Below are positions 1 through 12,639 of a stretch of 55,500 nt of DNA, piece after piece; position 1 is the stretch's first letter; each line of letters begins with the position of its first letter. Source of the stretch: Cristatella mucedo (taxonomy: Eukaryota > Bryozoa > Phylactolaemata > Cristatellidae). The stretch lies in assembly GCA_009760855.2 (NCBI GenBank), contig WPIO01000186.1:312001-367500 (forward strand), given 5' to 3'. Under the pieces are notes generated by a model. It saw only the letters and a program-made list of their open reading frames with translations. It was not told the DNA's origin and made no database searches. The position numbers and the translations under genes are program-made.

Positions 1-1380
1 TTAGTGGTAGATTATAAATTTTGAAAAGAAGGAGTGTACCTAGAACAGATCCTCGGGGTGCCCCATACTTAAAAAGCCCCCCACCAGATGACTGTTGATC
101 GTTCAAATCCACGCTCTGAGACGCTCTCGATGACATTTGACCTGCGACGTTGCAGCGCCATGCCAGCGATGCTCAGGCGAGACGATAGGCACTCAAGAAG
201 GATTCGCTTGTCAAAGCGTGTCAAATGCTGCAAACTTACCAGTTCCGATACTGCCTGTCATGCATGCTTACTAGCCGCTGTCATTCCTACCTGTAGTTAT
301 GCGGCACGCCTAATAGTAACTGCTCCTCTGTCGTATCATTGCGTTGACAGATTTGCTCGCGAGCTTCTAGAAAACTACTTAATTTTGAAAGCAACATGTA
401 GGACTGTGCAAGGACAACGACCGGCAGATATGAAATTGTATACACGGGGGGGGGCGAGCGGCAGCTTACACAATATTTCAGATGGGTATTAATTGACAAG
501 CGAAGAGGACCCGAGAGATCTAAATCTCTTTCTTTGCACTTTGCTTGCTCTTAGAAATTGACCTGCCAATTGCGACAAATCGATTGGCTGACTTACATTA
601 ACTGCCCTAGCAATACACTTTTTGGCGACCGCTTGCAGTCCCCGTATCCAGCCCAAGTCAGCCCTTGCCATAGGGTGACTGTGGCCACTCAGGTTTCGAG
701 GTCAAAAAACCCTAGCTTAGAAGGCATGGCTGCTGGCAAAAAACTGCTTTTAAACTCAAGCAAGTTTTAGTTAGGCAACCGGTGATATTTCCTTATCAAT
801 GGTAGAGCTATTTACTCACGAGCAAGCTTCTCGTTTTTGTTTCACTTTAACTATCATTTCGCAATCACAAAACGTATTGAGGTAAAGAGTTACATAAGCA
901 GCATCCCAGTGAACTGACTGAGGCAGGGCTGTGTGCGAGAAATGCACTGCAAGCTTCTGCACGCAATCCGCAGCCGCACAGCGAGCAGATTAGCGACTGT
1001 CAATTGTTAGACGTGTCTTACCGATGTGAACGAGTGGTCGCACCTTTGAGCATCTGAGAGCAGTTCAGGGTTGCGACACTTGTCGATGTTACATGTCGCC
1101 AAGCTCACAAGTACGAAGAGCTGCCATCTTCAATAGATTAAATGAGAGATAATTACGTGGAATCCGTGAAAAACATTTGTCACCAGTGTAAACTACTTGC
1201 TGATTACATAGCGACGCCCCTCTAAATTGGATTAAAGTAGATCACAGCGAACCAAACCTTTTCAGATTATAATGCTAATGCGGCATAGGTCATACTAGAG
1301 ACAACTATGAAAGCACGCTATGCCACCACTGAGAGCTTCAAGTGTGCAAACTGAAATGATAATAACAATATATGTCATTT
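1..1380. other. Intergenic DNA, no gene recognised
   Basis: The longest open frame here is 134 codons (88-492, +). It has no recognisable motif, signal peptide or splice context. I see no tRNA, no strong hairpin and no clear transposon end. The stretch is treated as non-coding spacer. Confidence 0.6.
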
Positions 1381-1440
1381 GTATAGTGCCATAGAAAACT
1401 TAATCTTTATCCAGGCGCTTTACTCGTGCTGCAGGGCTCG
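1381..1440 (-). mobile_element. LINE 3'-end remnant
   Basis: Read on the minus strand, this is a degraded version of the LINE 3' tail found repeatedly in the window: a GTAAAGCGCCT-like block followed by a box resembling the AGTTCTCTGAGGGCGCTATA block. The copy at 54300-54380 shares the same variant, including a GGGCTCNAGTC extension, so the two may form a subfamily. Confidence 0.35.
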
Positions 1441-1649
1441 AGTCTACGCTCTTGCTCGTTTACGGCGAGCATCGTACCCCTGAGCCAAACCGCACAAGTG
1501 GCACGCTGCCACAGTTGTGCAAAGTACTCTAAGGAAAAAATATCCCGTGCTAGTTTCCCACTCTCACGCGATGCCACTTGAGAACTGCGCTTGGATGGAA
1601 CCCAAGGGCGCCTTCTCCACTGCCAGCGGCTGAATTTTATCCCCTCCCA

Positions 1650-1681
1650 CACACGCGCACGTACGCACGCACGCATGCACG

Positions 1682-1734
<53 letters not shown>

Positions 1735-1868
1735 ACAAACACACAAACAAACACACACGCACATGCACGCACACGCGCGCACACGCACACGCACACACAC
1801 ACGCACACGCACACACGCACACACACACAAGCACGCACACACAACCAGCACTCACGCACACACACATA
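1650..1868. repeat. (CA)n/(CACG)n microsatellite
   Basis: Imperfect CA repeat with ACGC interruptions, about 220 bp long. It creates overlapping pseudo-open frames of His/Thr or Cys/Val in all directions. None is a gene. Confidence 0.95.
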
Positions 1869-1924
1869 CATGCATCAGACGCGGTCTGCGAATCATGCCT
1901 ACAGCCTTAGAGCAGCTCGATAGG

Positions 1925-4590
1925 AGGTGGCTGAATTTACCCTCCAGCATCGGGAACACCGGGCTCGCTTAGCGAGACACCTTGACTTCGACCAGAATCC
2001 AACCTATAGGCTCTGTCGAAGGTCAGACCGCTACGTGAAGTTTGAGCCTGTAAAGCTCACTAGACAGACCCACAGACCGACATTAGATCCGTCGTTAGAC
2101 GAGAGTGCGTTCTGATCATTTACGTCAGCCGAATACGCCCTGCGTAAGTCTGCTCATCGATTGACCGCGTCCGCAAAGGTTGCATAGGTCGCTCAGATGA
2201 TGACAGAGAAGAGTGGATCACCAGGCGTCACTGCACGCCTGCTCGAGCTTAAGCCTGGCGACCATAACGTGTACGCCATCAGCACGCTGGCTCCAATCAG
2301 CAAGCAGCTCTAGTCCTAACTGGCCACAGCCAGCAGGTTTGCTCCAATCAGCGAGCAGCTCTAGTCCTAACTGGACACTGCAAGAGCTCAATCAGATGGC
2401 AGCGCTCGGCTCGGGCGGTAACGCGTGACAGTACTCGTACGGAGAGATTTACAATGAATGCACCGACAAAGTAAAGACGAACCGCATCTGAGCCGCCAAA
2501 CTGGCACAGTGAGGAATGCGTACGGACGCTCTGCCCGGCTTCATTCCAGCGAAATCTCTCTTCGTCTTGAGAGCTCATCGCTACTGCAGATCTGGCAGCT
2601 ACCAGCTGTGTGCAAAAGGCAGGAAATGACAAAAATATGCTAGACGAGCTAAAATGCTAATGCCCCGTTTGCGCAAATGGAGGTGCTCCGGTCTTTCACT
2701 AATATTCATCTGGCGAATGCCGAGAGTGAGAGAGAGCAGTTTGCCCGGATAACCCGGGGGTCAGAGCGTCAAGCAGGGCGGACGGAGCCGTATCCCCGTC
2801 CCATTGGACCAACGATTCAGAATGAGGCTGTGACGCTGCTTCATTCATACTGACGAACGAGCCAGATACGCGAGTGAGCAGCGTTACCTCCTCTCCTTCC
2901 TCCTCCCGCCCCGCCCCCCCCCCCCGACTACCATAGACCAATCAGCCATGGTGGAGAGTAGCTATCCAACAGGGACCGACGAACCAGAGAACTACTGCAT
3001 TACAGCATCTCCAACCCGAAGTTTGGTTTATCGTGCGTCATGACAGCCACTTGGGCATTGTGTGCACTATAGAAACGTCTCCTACGAAACACCTACTGGG
3101 GCCTTGTAGCTTTGCGGAGTGACAGATGGAGATTAATTGCAATAAAAAAAAATCTCGAGATTCTAGGCCAATTGAAATTGAGGAGCTGGTTAGACTTGAG
3201 CGTCTCGCGCTGGAGTTTGCTGCTTCAAATTCGGAGGTCGGCACGCCGCGTCCTTCTTTCCCTCGCTGGCGTTTTGATATCATTTGGGGTGCTTAGCACT
3301 AAATAAACATGGCTGACCATTCAGCCAGCTTTACACTTTACCTATCCTGGTAGGCAGTATTGTTATGTCACCTACCATACAGCAACGTTCGGTGGCTGGC
3401 GAAGCTTTTGGTCTTGGCCCGAGCGGGCCGACGTCGTACGCTGACTAGTCAGCTCGCAATTTTGGCTTGCCACTACCGCCAATCAGCAGTGGGCCCGCCG
3501 CGTCGCACTCAGTACCGTAGACACGGTACATAGGCCGGCCTCCCTACGACGCACACACACGCACGCACGCAGGCACGCGCTTTCTCTCTAGATCTACTGC
3601 TCGGCGCTCCGTTCCTCATTAAAACTTGACTACTTTTGAATGTGTATTTCTTAAGCGGTATTTCGCCCTACGAACACAAACAGGCAGAGCCGCTTGTTTT
3701 CGGGTTAAGGCGAGGTCAGCAGCGCTGACATGCCGAGACAGTGCGAGACACTTCGAGACAGTGCGAGATATTGCGCTTTCTGCCATTGTCAAATGGCAGA
3801 AATACGCTTTTTACTGCATGTATTGAACAGTTGTATGCATTAAACTTGCGGTTGCTCTAAGCCAGGATCGCTACATTTGCTGTTGCTGCGAATCAACAGC
3901 ACTAGGCTTTGTGCTGCTTTTGTTGAAGAGTTGCACAAAGCATTTTCTATTGTTTCCGTTCAACAGCAGTGCGTTGCAAAAATGTCAGGCCAAAGTTATG
4001 TCTGCAACCGTCTCCCACCTGTGCGCAATGAGTCAACTATCAGACGACTAAGATCGTTCAGCCGATTGCTGGGCTTGAAGGTCGTCATTGCATGGGGAAC
4101 CTGAGACGGCACTCTCCCGAGTACAGATTTAAACACGCCTAGGCGGACAAATCGCTTTTCTCCTTTGTGCATATCTATGTCACAGCGGCTCTCTACTGAT
4201 TGGCGAAGGCCACCTGGTGCTAGGTACTCGGCCCATCTAAACCGTTGTATTGCCAAGGCCGCGATGACATGACGCCCGCATTTCGCTCCTCTGCTACTGG
4301 AGAACGTTTGCTGCCTCCAAAGTGCAAATCTTAGTGATGCACCGGAGCATGAGGGGAGGACAGTTTGATACGGCGCTGAAAGGCGCAGGATGGTACGAAA
4401 GCTGAACGGGTACCGTCGACTGAATGGAAATAAAAACCTAGACTTCGCGATTGTGCTTGGCGATTTCCTCGTCAAGATGGAGAGCATAACGTGTGAAAAG
4501 AAGTGGAGCAAGCGCGAAGACCCGCGAAGGCACCGCAGACTTTGGAAGCTCCTCGAACGCCGCCCCTTTAGCCCCTTTACATCAGTGCTC
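1925..4590. other. Intergenic DNA, no gene recognised
   Basis: Mixed-composition sequence with short open frames (under 100 codons) and no recognisable domain. It contains a 51-bp tandem duplication (2290-2374), a C homopolymer near 2913-2927, a short CACG run near 3550-3580, and a few copies of a CGAGACAGTG-like motif near 3730-3770. Confidence 0.55.
2290..2374. repeat. 51-bp tandem duplication
   Basis: GCTCCAATCAGC(A/G)AGCAGC begins at 2290 and again at 2341. About 34 bp are nearly identical between the copies, separated by 17 bp of spacer. Confidence 0.85.
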
Positions 4591-4599
4591 TGGAGTCTC

Positions 4600-4751
4600 C
4601 AATGAGACAGTACCAAAACCATTGTAGTACAGTGCCAGTGATCCCTTAGTCGAGATAAGAGGCGCTCGAGAAAGACTCCGTGATCAATACTATCCAGCCC
4701 TGCCAAAAGATTCAGCAAGACCAGATGCTCCTTAAGTCTGCACTCCTGCAT
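4600..4751 (-). pseudogene. LINE reverse-transcriptase remnant
   Basis: Translated on the minus strand, the first about 50 residues of an open frame read LVLLNLLAGLDSIDHGVFLE. This is a decayed form of the LxLLDLSAAFDTIDHxxLL motif of Jockey-superfamily LINE reverse transcriptases. Homology fades after about 50 residues, and the rest of that open frame (down to 3996) looks accidental. Confidence 0.6.
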
Positions 4752-4900
4752 TCCTGTCGGTATATACTGGTAAAAATGCTGACTGTGTGGGGTAATTAGC
4801 CCTATAACCTAACTGGAGCTAATTTTGAAGGTTCAAACTTTTGAAATTAGAACTTAGCTGGTCTGCCACTATTCGTTCTAGCGTCTAAGATATTGTCGGC

Positions 4901-4940
4901 AATCTGGAGCAATCTGGAGCAATCTGGAGCAATCTGGAGA
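4901..4940. repeat. 10-bp tandem repeat, 4 units
   Basis: Four head-to-tail copies of AATCTGGAGC; the last unit is altered. Confidence 0.9.
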
Positions 4941-5339
4941 CTGTGCGGAAGTTGGTTGTCTTCTCCCTCTCTAGTTTGGCCTTCTTAATTGGTGGCCTAG
5001 CAACAGCCTTTGTGAAAGGTGCAGACACAAGATCTGAGGCAAAGGTCATATAAACTATTATATTTATCCAGGGTAGTAGCAAATCTACTCAACGCAGAAG
5101 GAGAACTGTAGGCATAGGGTCTACGTGACAAGTAGTCTCCTTTGATTGGGAGAACTTCGAGATGAGGTCACTCAGTAAGGTGCTCGCCTGGGAGCGTTCA
5201 AGAAGATCGTTGACGGTTGACATCAGCATTTTCGGATACATACCAATCGATCCTAGCTAGACAATGTTCAGCTTCTATAACAACTTTGTCGTATTGCGAG
5301 TACACAATCCAAAAATTCTAAAGTCGACCGTCAATGATT

Positions 5340-5530
<191 letters not shown>

Positions 5531-5539
5531 AAATACAGT

Positions 5540-6209
5540 AGCTCTCATATGCCAGTCGATGGACTGTCGGTCCTGAGCTTTTTTATGCTTTCTCGAGACG
5601 TTGCTTACTAGTCCTGGCTAGTTCAATGTCTGCGGTAACCCATTGGCCATCAAGGCGAGAGTGCCTAATCAGACGCTTAGTCAGAGGAACAGTGCTCAGC
5701 TTACTCGTGCAGAACTCGCCAACTGGTACCGCGTTGTAGCATTTATCTAAAGAAGACATGTGGGACGATGGTCGAGCACCTGAGGTGACACGTATATTTT
5801 CCCGTGGACAGCAGCAATGTCAATGGCCTTAAGGTTTCGAGATTCACCCGTGATTTGGGACATCAAGGACAAAATGCAGACTAAATGAAATCCACACGCG
5901 GATAGGCATGCAGAATTTGCTCATAATAAGAGACGATGACGTACAATAGCGGGAGAATATTTGATCAATGCCATACGATAAATCAATATAAGGCCCAGCC
6001 ATTAAGGTCCATACATTGACACCCACTCAAAAAGGGTTTCTAGCACCACTAAAATAATGCTATAATTATTCTTATTGCTAATTTGAATCCATCTCTTAAT
6101 TAAATTATGGGGGATCCGCATGCTCTGAGCTCAAAGCACCCAGCCCAAAAGCCTCTTTAAACACTTAACAAAACGCTTATTAGGCCTCCTTTCACCTTCC
6201 TAATAATTA
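5540..6209. other. Intergenic DNA
   Basis: No gene, repeat end or RNA structure recognised. The stretch ends at the TA target of the adjacent transposon. Confidence 0.5.
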
Positions 6210-7224
6210 CAGCGGTACCTCGGCTTACGAGTTTACTTCGTTCCATGCCGGAGCTCGTAACTCAAATTACTCGTATGTCAAATCAATTTTCTCCGTTGAA
6301 ATGAATTGAAATGTCATTAACTCGTTCCGGACCCCAAAAAAACACTGCAATTTGTGTCACTTTTTTAACTTGAAAAATGTACTTATAAGTAACGAATATT
6401 GTTTTAAAAACAGTACAGTAGAATGTCCTGCAAAAAAGGGGTTTTTATAAATAAATAAATCCTAGCTGATTAAACAGCCTCTTTTTTATAGCGACAGAAG
6501 AGCCTTTACGGCTATCACCACCGTTTGCAGCAGCGATAAACGATCGCCCACCGCAGGAATCGAACCCACGACCTCGGGACCGAGGTGGTGAAAGCAATCG
6601 CCTTACCTAGTGTGCCATCACGGCTTTTGTTAATCCTAAAGTACAGGAGTAACTTGGAGATCAGATGACTTAAAGATGCTAATAGAGATAAAGGAGAAAG
6701 GCTGAAATGAATATCTGAATCTTATTCGCCGACTTTTGCCCTTTTTGTCGGGCTTTCCTCGCTTTCAGTTTATCGGCTGGGCTTTTACGCGGACGCGCCG
6801 ATTGCTACGAGTTATGCGATGAACTCTCAAACGATCATATTGCCTAAATAGAGTACAGTACGTACTTTGCCGTTCCTGCCGTAGTCGGATTTACTAGCGG
6901 AATCTGGCGATCTTGTGCGTCCAAGCACTACGACGGCTCGCTCGAGTCTGTCTGGGAGCAAACCAACAGACCTACGCTTGGCGTCACATCCGGGTAGTAG
7001 GGCAGCGTCTTGCAACTGAATGTCATTCGCTGCCCTGCCCTTGTTGGCCGGAGTAAATACACGCAGTGCGACGATCGCTGCGGCAACTAGCGGTGGAGTA
7101 TCTGAAGCTGGAGCTCGTAACCCAAATTTTAGCTCGCAACTCAAAGTAAAAAATGGGCCGAGAGAGACAGCTCTTATCTCGAACCACTCGCATGTAGAAA
7201 CACTCGTAATCCGAAGTACCACTG
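6210..7224. mobile_element. pogo/Tigger-like non-autonomous DNA transposon
   Basis: The ends form terminal inverted repeats. The left end is CAGCGGTACCTCGGCTTACG, and the right end in reverse complement is CAGTGGTACTTCGGATTACG, with about 20 of 23 bases matching. TA dinucleotides flank both ends (6208-6209 and 7225-7226), as expected for Tc1/mariner-superfamily insertion. Subterminal CTCGTAA motifs recur in both arms. The interior has no transposase frame, and a SINE sits inside it at 6447-6627. Assignment to pogo/Tigger rests on TIR style and the TA duplication. Confidence 0.75.
6447..6627 (-). mobile_element. tRNA-derived SINE nested in a DNA transposon
   Basis: On the minus strand it runs from GCCGTGATGGCACACTAGGT (A-box region) through a GGTTCGATTCC-type B box, then a conserved body and a GCTGTTTAATCAGCT tail. 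It is the same family as the copies at 9850, 17964, 21548, 23113, 50673 and 50968. Its location inside the transposon at 6210-7224 makes it the younger insertion. Confidence 0.85.
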
Positions 7225-7316
7225 TACCTCTGTAGCGAGTCTAAAAACTAAATAGTTCCCCAAAAATTACAGTATTTCAGGAAACCGACACTGAACTTGC
7301 ATCATGAAGGCGCACT

Positions 7317-7500
7317 GCTCTAGACGCGCGAGCGGTGCACGCGTCTATAGCTGTCTATAGCACCCTAGAGCTGTGCTCACGCCCAAGAGCGGCAAGAACC
7401 CAAGAGCGGTTCTCGCCCTAGAGCGGCGCTCTCGCTAAGAGCCTAGCACGCCCTAGAGCCGCGCGCCCTAGACCTAGTGGCGCGCGCCTCTCTGGGCTCT
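7317..7500. repeat. Degenerate CCTAGAGC-rich low-complexity tract
   Basis: Variants of CCCTAGAGC and CCAAGAGCGG recur irregularly, interspersed with GCGCGC. The period is not constant, so this looks like an old, scrambled minisatellite. Confidence 0.55.
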
Positions 7501-8116
7501 GGGCGCCCGCTCTTGGCGCACACCGCTCACGGAGGCTATCTCGCTCCTTCTAAACAAAAGTACAAGCGATTCTCTCACACCGCCCGGACGAGTAGCAAGA
7601 ATCGTCCTCTCAGCCTATCCCTGGCTTGTAGAGGCGGGGCTACTAGCTCAACAGCGACGATGCACACGAGAAGGTGAAGGGTGCACATGCGCAGTGAATG
7701 GCCTTCTGGCGCCAGAATGGAGAACAACAGCCGTGTTGCCATTCGTTGCGGGCGCCCTCACGGGTCCTGTTAAGCCAGCAAATGAAATCCGTGCCTCGGT
7801 GGTCTCTGCGTACGCCAAGGCACAATCGGAGGCTCTGCTTCCGGGAGCTCTCCGACAGCGATAAAGAAAATGAAGGCGAACTCTTCAAACCTTAAACAAA
7901 AAAGTATACACCTGCATCCGCATTTTTTAAGTGTTCCATTGCAACTGAGCACTTCCTGGGAGCCTCTACAAAACTCCTCTGTGAAGACATTGTACCTCGC
8001 ACCATGGAGATCCATAAGAGGATCCTGGAGGACTCCGCGTCCGATAGCTTTAAGTAGCACGACCGATACGATTGGTAGCCTCCCTCAGGAGTTATACATC
8101 GGCACTGGGAGCCTGA
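7501..8116. other. Intergenic DNA
   Basis: No recognisable gene. Short overlapping frames on both strands (under 100 codons) lack domains. Confidence 0.45.
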
Positions 8117-8215
8117 GATAATAATAATAATAATAATAATAATAGTAGTAATGCACTTGATATAGCGCCCTCAGAGAACTCGATCACTTTCTAGGCGCTT
8201 TACATCTGCTGCTGC
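8117..8215 (-). mobile_element. LINE family 1 3' end with (AAT)n tail
   Basis: An (AAT)n run at 8117-8145 is followed by the reverse complement of the LINE 3' block: AGCGCCCTCAGAGAACTCGA, then TTTCTAGGCGCTTTACA. This is the same 3' terminus seen at 15477-16275 and 40300-41585 in the other orientation. Confidence 0.8.
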
Positions 8216-8399
8216 AAAGGGAAGAAGAACGATCGAACGGTGCGCTTCCCAAAGAAAGAAACCCCCGCAGAATTCCTATTCCCCATTTCGGTAGAAATTT
8301 GAGAGCTCGGCGAGAAAGGAAGCCTCTTCCAGGAGGATGAGGAGGAGGAGGAGGAGGAGGGGGAGAAGCAGGAGCAGGAGGCACGCGTGCTGAGTGCAT

Positions 8400-9512
8400 T
8401 AGGAACTGGCGGCCTGTGTAGCCCTCTTAAATGAAAGAAAATGGCAGACCCCCAACGAAGAAAAAACATCGATCCCAAAAGATACCGCCTGCATGAGCCC
8501 CTTGCCCCCACCCCCCCCCCCCCCCCACCCCGAAGGCCCCGGTAAGCTCGGTAGCCAGCCAGTTTGGGCGGCCAGGGGCGGCTGGAGGGAGCGGGCTGGG
8601 TAGGTAGAACCGGTGTTTTCGCCAAGGGATGAGCTGCCGTTGCTTTGGGTTGGATCAACCCGGTGCCTAACCAATCTTCAGCCAGATCTGTAGGAGATGG
8701 GCTTTAGGCCCCTCGACCCCTCTTCCGGACTCCTGCCTCACGAGTTCGTGCCCGGGAGCATAGGCTACCGCTGAGCCGTGTCACTCGCCAGTGAGAAGCT
8801 ACTAAACTCAATGCCAGCAATGGCCTGCTGTAATCACTCGGCACCGCGGTTTCCATTATTTGCTTTTTCTCGGGATGCTACTGCATTTCGCATGTTCTGA
8901 ATGCTCCAGTTTCCAAAGGCCAAAAATCACATTGGCCGAAGATTTGCTGCGATACAGCTGTCACTTCACAGCTTCAATTCTCCTAAGATTTTTCCTTGCA
9001 AATGTGTATACGTTAATATGTGTGACGCAGTATATAAAGCAAGCATTCGCCTCGGAAAATCAATTAGAAAAATCAGTCAAATTTAAGCCATTCAACATTA
9101 AGAGCCAGTTCATCACTATTTCATAATCCAATGTACGATTCAATGTTACGTGTATATCTCAGCTCTCTGACTATGCATGCTGTAGCTACATATCTAATTA
9201 GTAAACTGTCTCTCTGGTATTTTTTACATAACACATCTCATAACTGTACCATCGAAGGAGTATTACAATGCAACAAAGGCAAAACGTAGACATGACGTCG
9301 GTGACTTGTATTTATTGACTTACCCACATTCAAAATAAATACATGTCGCTGGCTTGTAAAATCAATGGAAAAAATATCTAACAGCCAGACGATCCCTCTC
9401 TGGTTGGAAGAGGCACATGCCCCAGATTCCCGACACAGGAAGAGAGGCCACCACTTTTGCTTCGGAGCCAGCGATGGCGCCAGAGAAGGCTTAAGGCCGC
9501 GATAGCCCATGA
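8400..9512. other. Intergenic DNA with poly-C run
   Basis: A C-rich homopolymer lies near 8503-8528, next to GGGCGG-rich sequence. No gene recognised. A tRNA-like A box on the minus strand near 8790 has no matching B box. Confidence 0.45.
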
Positions 9513-9656
9513 TGTAAGGTGCTCACTCTTCCCGACCGAGATCAAAAGTTAGAATCATGCTGTGGGTGACCCTTTATTGCTAACTGCAAGAGACTGTGGT
9601 AGCCGGTAAGGCTCATCTACCGCTATACACGTGAGACTGATAAATCAGCTAATAGT
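9513..9656 (+). mobile_element. Diverged tRNA-derived SINE
   Basis: It aligns by eye with the SINE family consensus from the anticodon-arm region (CCGACCGAGATC) through GTGGGTGACC and the GGTAGCCGGTAAGGCTC body to the AAATCAGCTAATA tail. Many substitutions, including a damaged B box, mark it as an old copy. Confidence 0.7.
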
Positions 9657-9849
9657 TTGTTTTTTTAGAGCTAGCTTTGCAGCTGCAGTTCCAGGGCAGC
9701 TGGTCGACCGAAACTAGTCCGTTAGCCACGGCAGTTGATCTGGTGCTCAGTTCGAAGCAGGACATACAGTCGGCAGGTAGGTGGACACGGGTGGAGCTAA
9801 GTGAAAGGGCTAGCAAACAAGGGCCATATTGGTAAGTCACGTGGTATCG

Positions 9850-10012
9850 ACCTTCGACCCCGTCTAGGCCGTTGCTTTTCACGATCTCGGTCCCGAGATC
9901 GTGGGTTCGAATCCTGCTGTGGGCGATCCAATATTGCTGCTGCAAGCGGTGGTGATAGCCGTAAAGGCTCTTCTGTAGCTACACAAAAAGGCTGTTGAAT
10001 CAGCAAGTATTT
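9850..10012 (+). mobile_element. tRNA-derived SINE
   Basis: The tRNA-like part keeps GTTGCTTTTCACGATCTCGG and an intact B box, GGTTCGAATCC, at about 9905. It is followed by GGGCGATCC, the AAGCGGTGGTGATAGCCGTA body and the GCTGTTGAATCAGC tail. The A-box end is truncated or altered. It shares its family with the copy at 50673-50845. Confidence 0.88.
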
Positions 10013-10109
10013 TATTTCTTGTGGGTAAGGTAGCAGCAAGTGTACACTACATTGCATTCATCTGATAAGCTTATCCGCTACCAAATAAGCAAGTTATGCA
10101 TGCTTACAT

Positions 10110-10215
10110 TGTGTATGCTACCACTAACCATTGGTCTTCCTCCCTTGAAAGCAAATGTAAAGTACCTAGAAAGAGATCAAGTTCTCTGAGGTAGCTATGC
10201 AAATGTATTAATATT
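10110..10215 (+). mobile_element. LINE family 1 3' end
   Basis: Contains GCAAATGTAAAGTACCTAGA, GTTCTCTGAGG and a short ATTAATATTACTACTG tail. The sequence matches the 3' UTR end of the longer LINE copies. Confidence 0.75.
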
Positions 10216-10570
10216 ACTACTGTTTTCGTTGTTGTTATCTGATTAGAAAGCAGCACTGGATTTGGCTAACACGCCGCCTCTTCCAATTGCTCCAACTCAT
10301 GGATCTCTGGATCTTTGCTGCTGGTACTTTCCCGTGGCCTTAGCTCCTACACTCACTCAGGCTAGCAAGGAGCATGTCAAGATATGGGCAAAATCTTGAC
10401 CTGTGCCTAAAACAATCAATTACAGCATCTGAAAGGGGCGTGTGTGGCATGACAGCAAGCTAATCGGCATGCCTCTTCGGTCGGTCGGCCCAAGGGAGCT
10501 TGGTTCAGCCTGATGCTCATTAGGCACATTCATTCAATCACTGTTAGCAAAGCTTTGTGCTTTAGCTCTA

Positions 10571-10685
<115 letters not shown>

Positions 10686-10914
10686 AGTTCGACTGACAGT
10701 AGTACCCTATGCTCCTTTCTAATATGATAAACAGAAGACCAGTCTAGAATTTCTGTGCAGCTTCAGGCTGCACCTACAGCCCTGATCCATAATGGTCCAT
10801 TACCTGGGTAACCAGAACTGTGGTGCTGCTTGTAATTAACGCACCAGCAGCAAGCTGCTGGCCAACGTGGGCCTGCTTTTATCGGTAAATCCAAACAGAC
10901 ATTAGCTTTCCTAC

Positions 10915-11005
10915 ACCTGCTGCTGCTTGCATGAGCAGCAGCTGCCTCTGCTGTCTCTACTGCTGCTCCTGCTACTCCTGCTGCTCCTGCTCCTACGTCT
11001 CGTGC
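10915..11005. repeat. Imperfect CTG/CTC repeat
   Basis: CTGCTGCT and CTCCTGCTGCTCCTG units, interrupted. It lies about 230 bp from the pure CTG array and was probably seeded by the same process. Confidence 0.8.
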
Positions 11006-11289
11006 GATGCTGCGTGCACTTAGCTAGCTGGCTTGACCTAGCCAATGCGCAAAATGGAACAGCAGTTCAGGTCCCTTGGAGCTACCATCGGAATGAACGG
11101 GATATTTCCGAGGGCTTCAGCTCCTTCCAATTACTGACTGCTCGGGACAAGGTGAAGGTCATAGTTTGAATTTGTCAGCCTAATCCTGGCCAAAGCCTAA
11201 GCCTTGGTTCTTGGCCCTAAACCAGTACAGGACATGGGTGATCAACCATCTTCGGGCCCTCTGCTAAGGCTGGAGGTTTTATAAAGTGT

Positions 11290-11375
11290 TGATCGGTAAT
11301 CGTTGTCAGGGACTTTTCTCCTGTGTAACACCCACATAGTCTTTATGGCTTTGTGGAGTTACAGACGTAGATACA
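11290..11375 (+). mobile_element. LINE family 2 3' end
   Basis: Carries the family-2 terminal block: TTTTCTCCTGTGTAACACCC, then TTTATGGCTTTGTGGAGTTA and ACGTAGATACAT. The same block ends the longer family-2 fragment at 31456-31816. Confidence 0.8.
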
Positions 11376-12577
11376 TTCCTATCACGAGAAATGAACTCTG
11401 GATGCAATGCAGCATGCAAATTTGAAGGCGAAGTTCACATTACTTTCAACTATAATGCAAAGCCTCCTCCCTCTCCAGTTCTGCCATCCCGTGCATAAAT
11501 ACCAATCCTAACTGTAAATCCAGAGCAATGTCAGTGGTATGCATTCCCACAGCTGCTCACTATAGGATCTGCCAAGAATCTGCAGCAGCATTGCAGGATG
11601 TGTTCATCTGCGGCTAACTCAATACGAGTTAGCAACAGACTCCAATTCAGTGTGCCTTAGTTGAACAATACCTGCTTCCTTTTCAGCATATGTAACGTGC
11701 CTTCAAAAATATTTATTTTCCTTGGAGTGCTACTCAATATTTTATTTTCATTGTTATCCTTATCATCGCAGCCCTTTCCATCGTGCTCGGTCTCTTTTTT
11801 ACTGTCAGCCTTACTTTGATTCAGCTCTGCTGCACCTAAAGTCATCAAGCAGGAGTGCACAAGAAGGCATGATAGCATGACAGATAGGTAGGTGTGGATG
11901 AATAGAGTGATAGCAGGCATCGGGGCAAGAACTTGGCTTGCATCCACAGTTCGACGATAATCGCAGCTGCTGTGATTTTTTTATGGAGATGAAACCAGTG
12001 TAATTTTCATATTTACAGATTGTCCTAATTTACATATTTACAGACTGTCTTAGTTTTAATATTTACACACTGCCCTAATTTACAGACTGACCTAATAGTA
12101 ACACCGACGATAAGTCGTACATGCTTGAGGGCATTGTGTGACAGCTTTGCTAACACAAAACGTGCTAGGGTGCAAGCTGCACTCATCTGCATTTACATTA
12201 CAGGCTTTTGAAACGGGAGTATCAGTCTTTTTATTAGCATCAAGTACATCCTACGCCACGACCTTTTCAAAAATAGTTGTTATATGCCACCGATAAAGGC
12301 AGACTACATTTGGTTGCGCTCACACTCCATAGCTCAACGATTACCTCTCAAAAACACATTCGAGCATAGAGTTCCTAAATAAGCCTCCCTACTTGGTCCA
12401 GCCAAAAAAGAAGCCAAAATTGTTACTCGTGAAGGCAATATCTTTCAATTATGAGCCACGAGCTCCGCTAAGATCAAGCATCGGTAAATATACAGCCGAA
12501 GTAATTTAACCGTTGGTGGAGATTGCCGTGTTCTCTTCACTTCTAGGGCCAGTGTGAGCACTAAGACTCTCCGTGGG
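11376..12577. other. Intergenic DNA
   Basis: AT-rich sequence with short repeated phrases (ATATTTACAGACTG-like, 12010-12080). No gene recognised. The minus-strand frame at 11657-11947 (96 codons) has a hydrophobic start but no motif or splice support. Confidence 0.45.
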
Positions 12578-12639
12578 CAGACCTAACGGTGGCTCAGAGC
12601 AGATGCAGCAGACCTAACGGTGGCTCAGAGCAGATGCAG
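12578..12639. repeat. 31-bp direct duplication
   Basis: CAGACCTAACGGTGGCTCAG begins at 12578 and again at 12609. The two 31-bp copies are identical or nearly so. Confidence 0.9.

Noticed and set aside
3996-4600. Remainder of the 251-codon minus-strand frame after the RT motif
   Set aside because: Only the first about 50 residues resemble LINE reverse transcriptase. The rest has no LINE homology and is probably a chance extension.
8690-8795. tRNA-like sequence on the minus strand (GGCTCAGCGGTAG)
   Set aside because: Only the A-box half is present. No B box or cloverleaf could be drawn, and the similarity to the SINE family is too weak to call.
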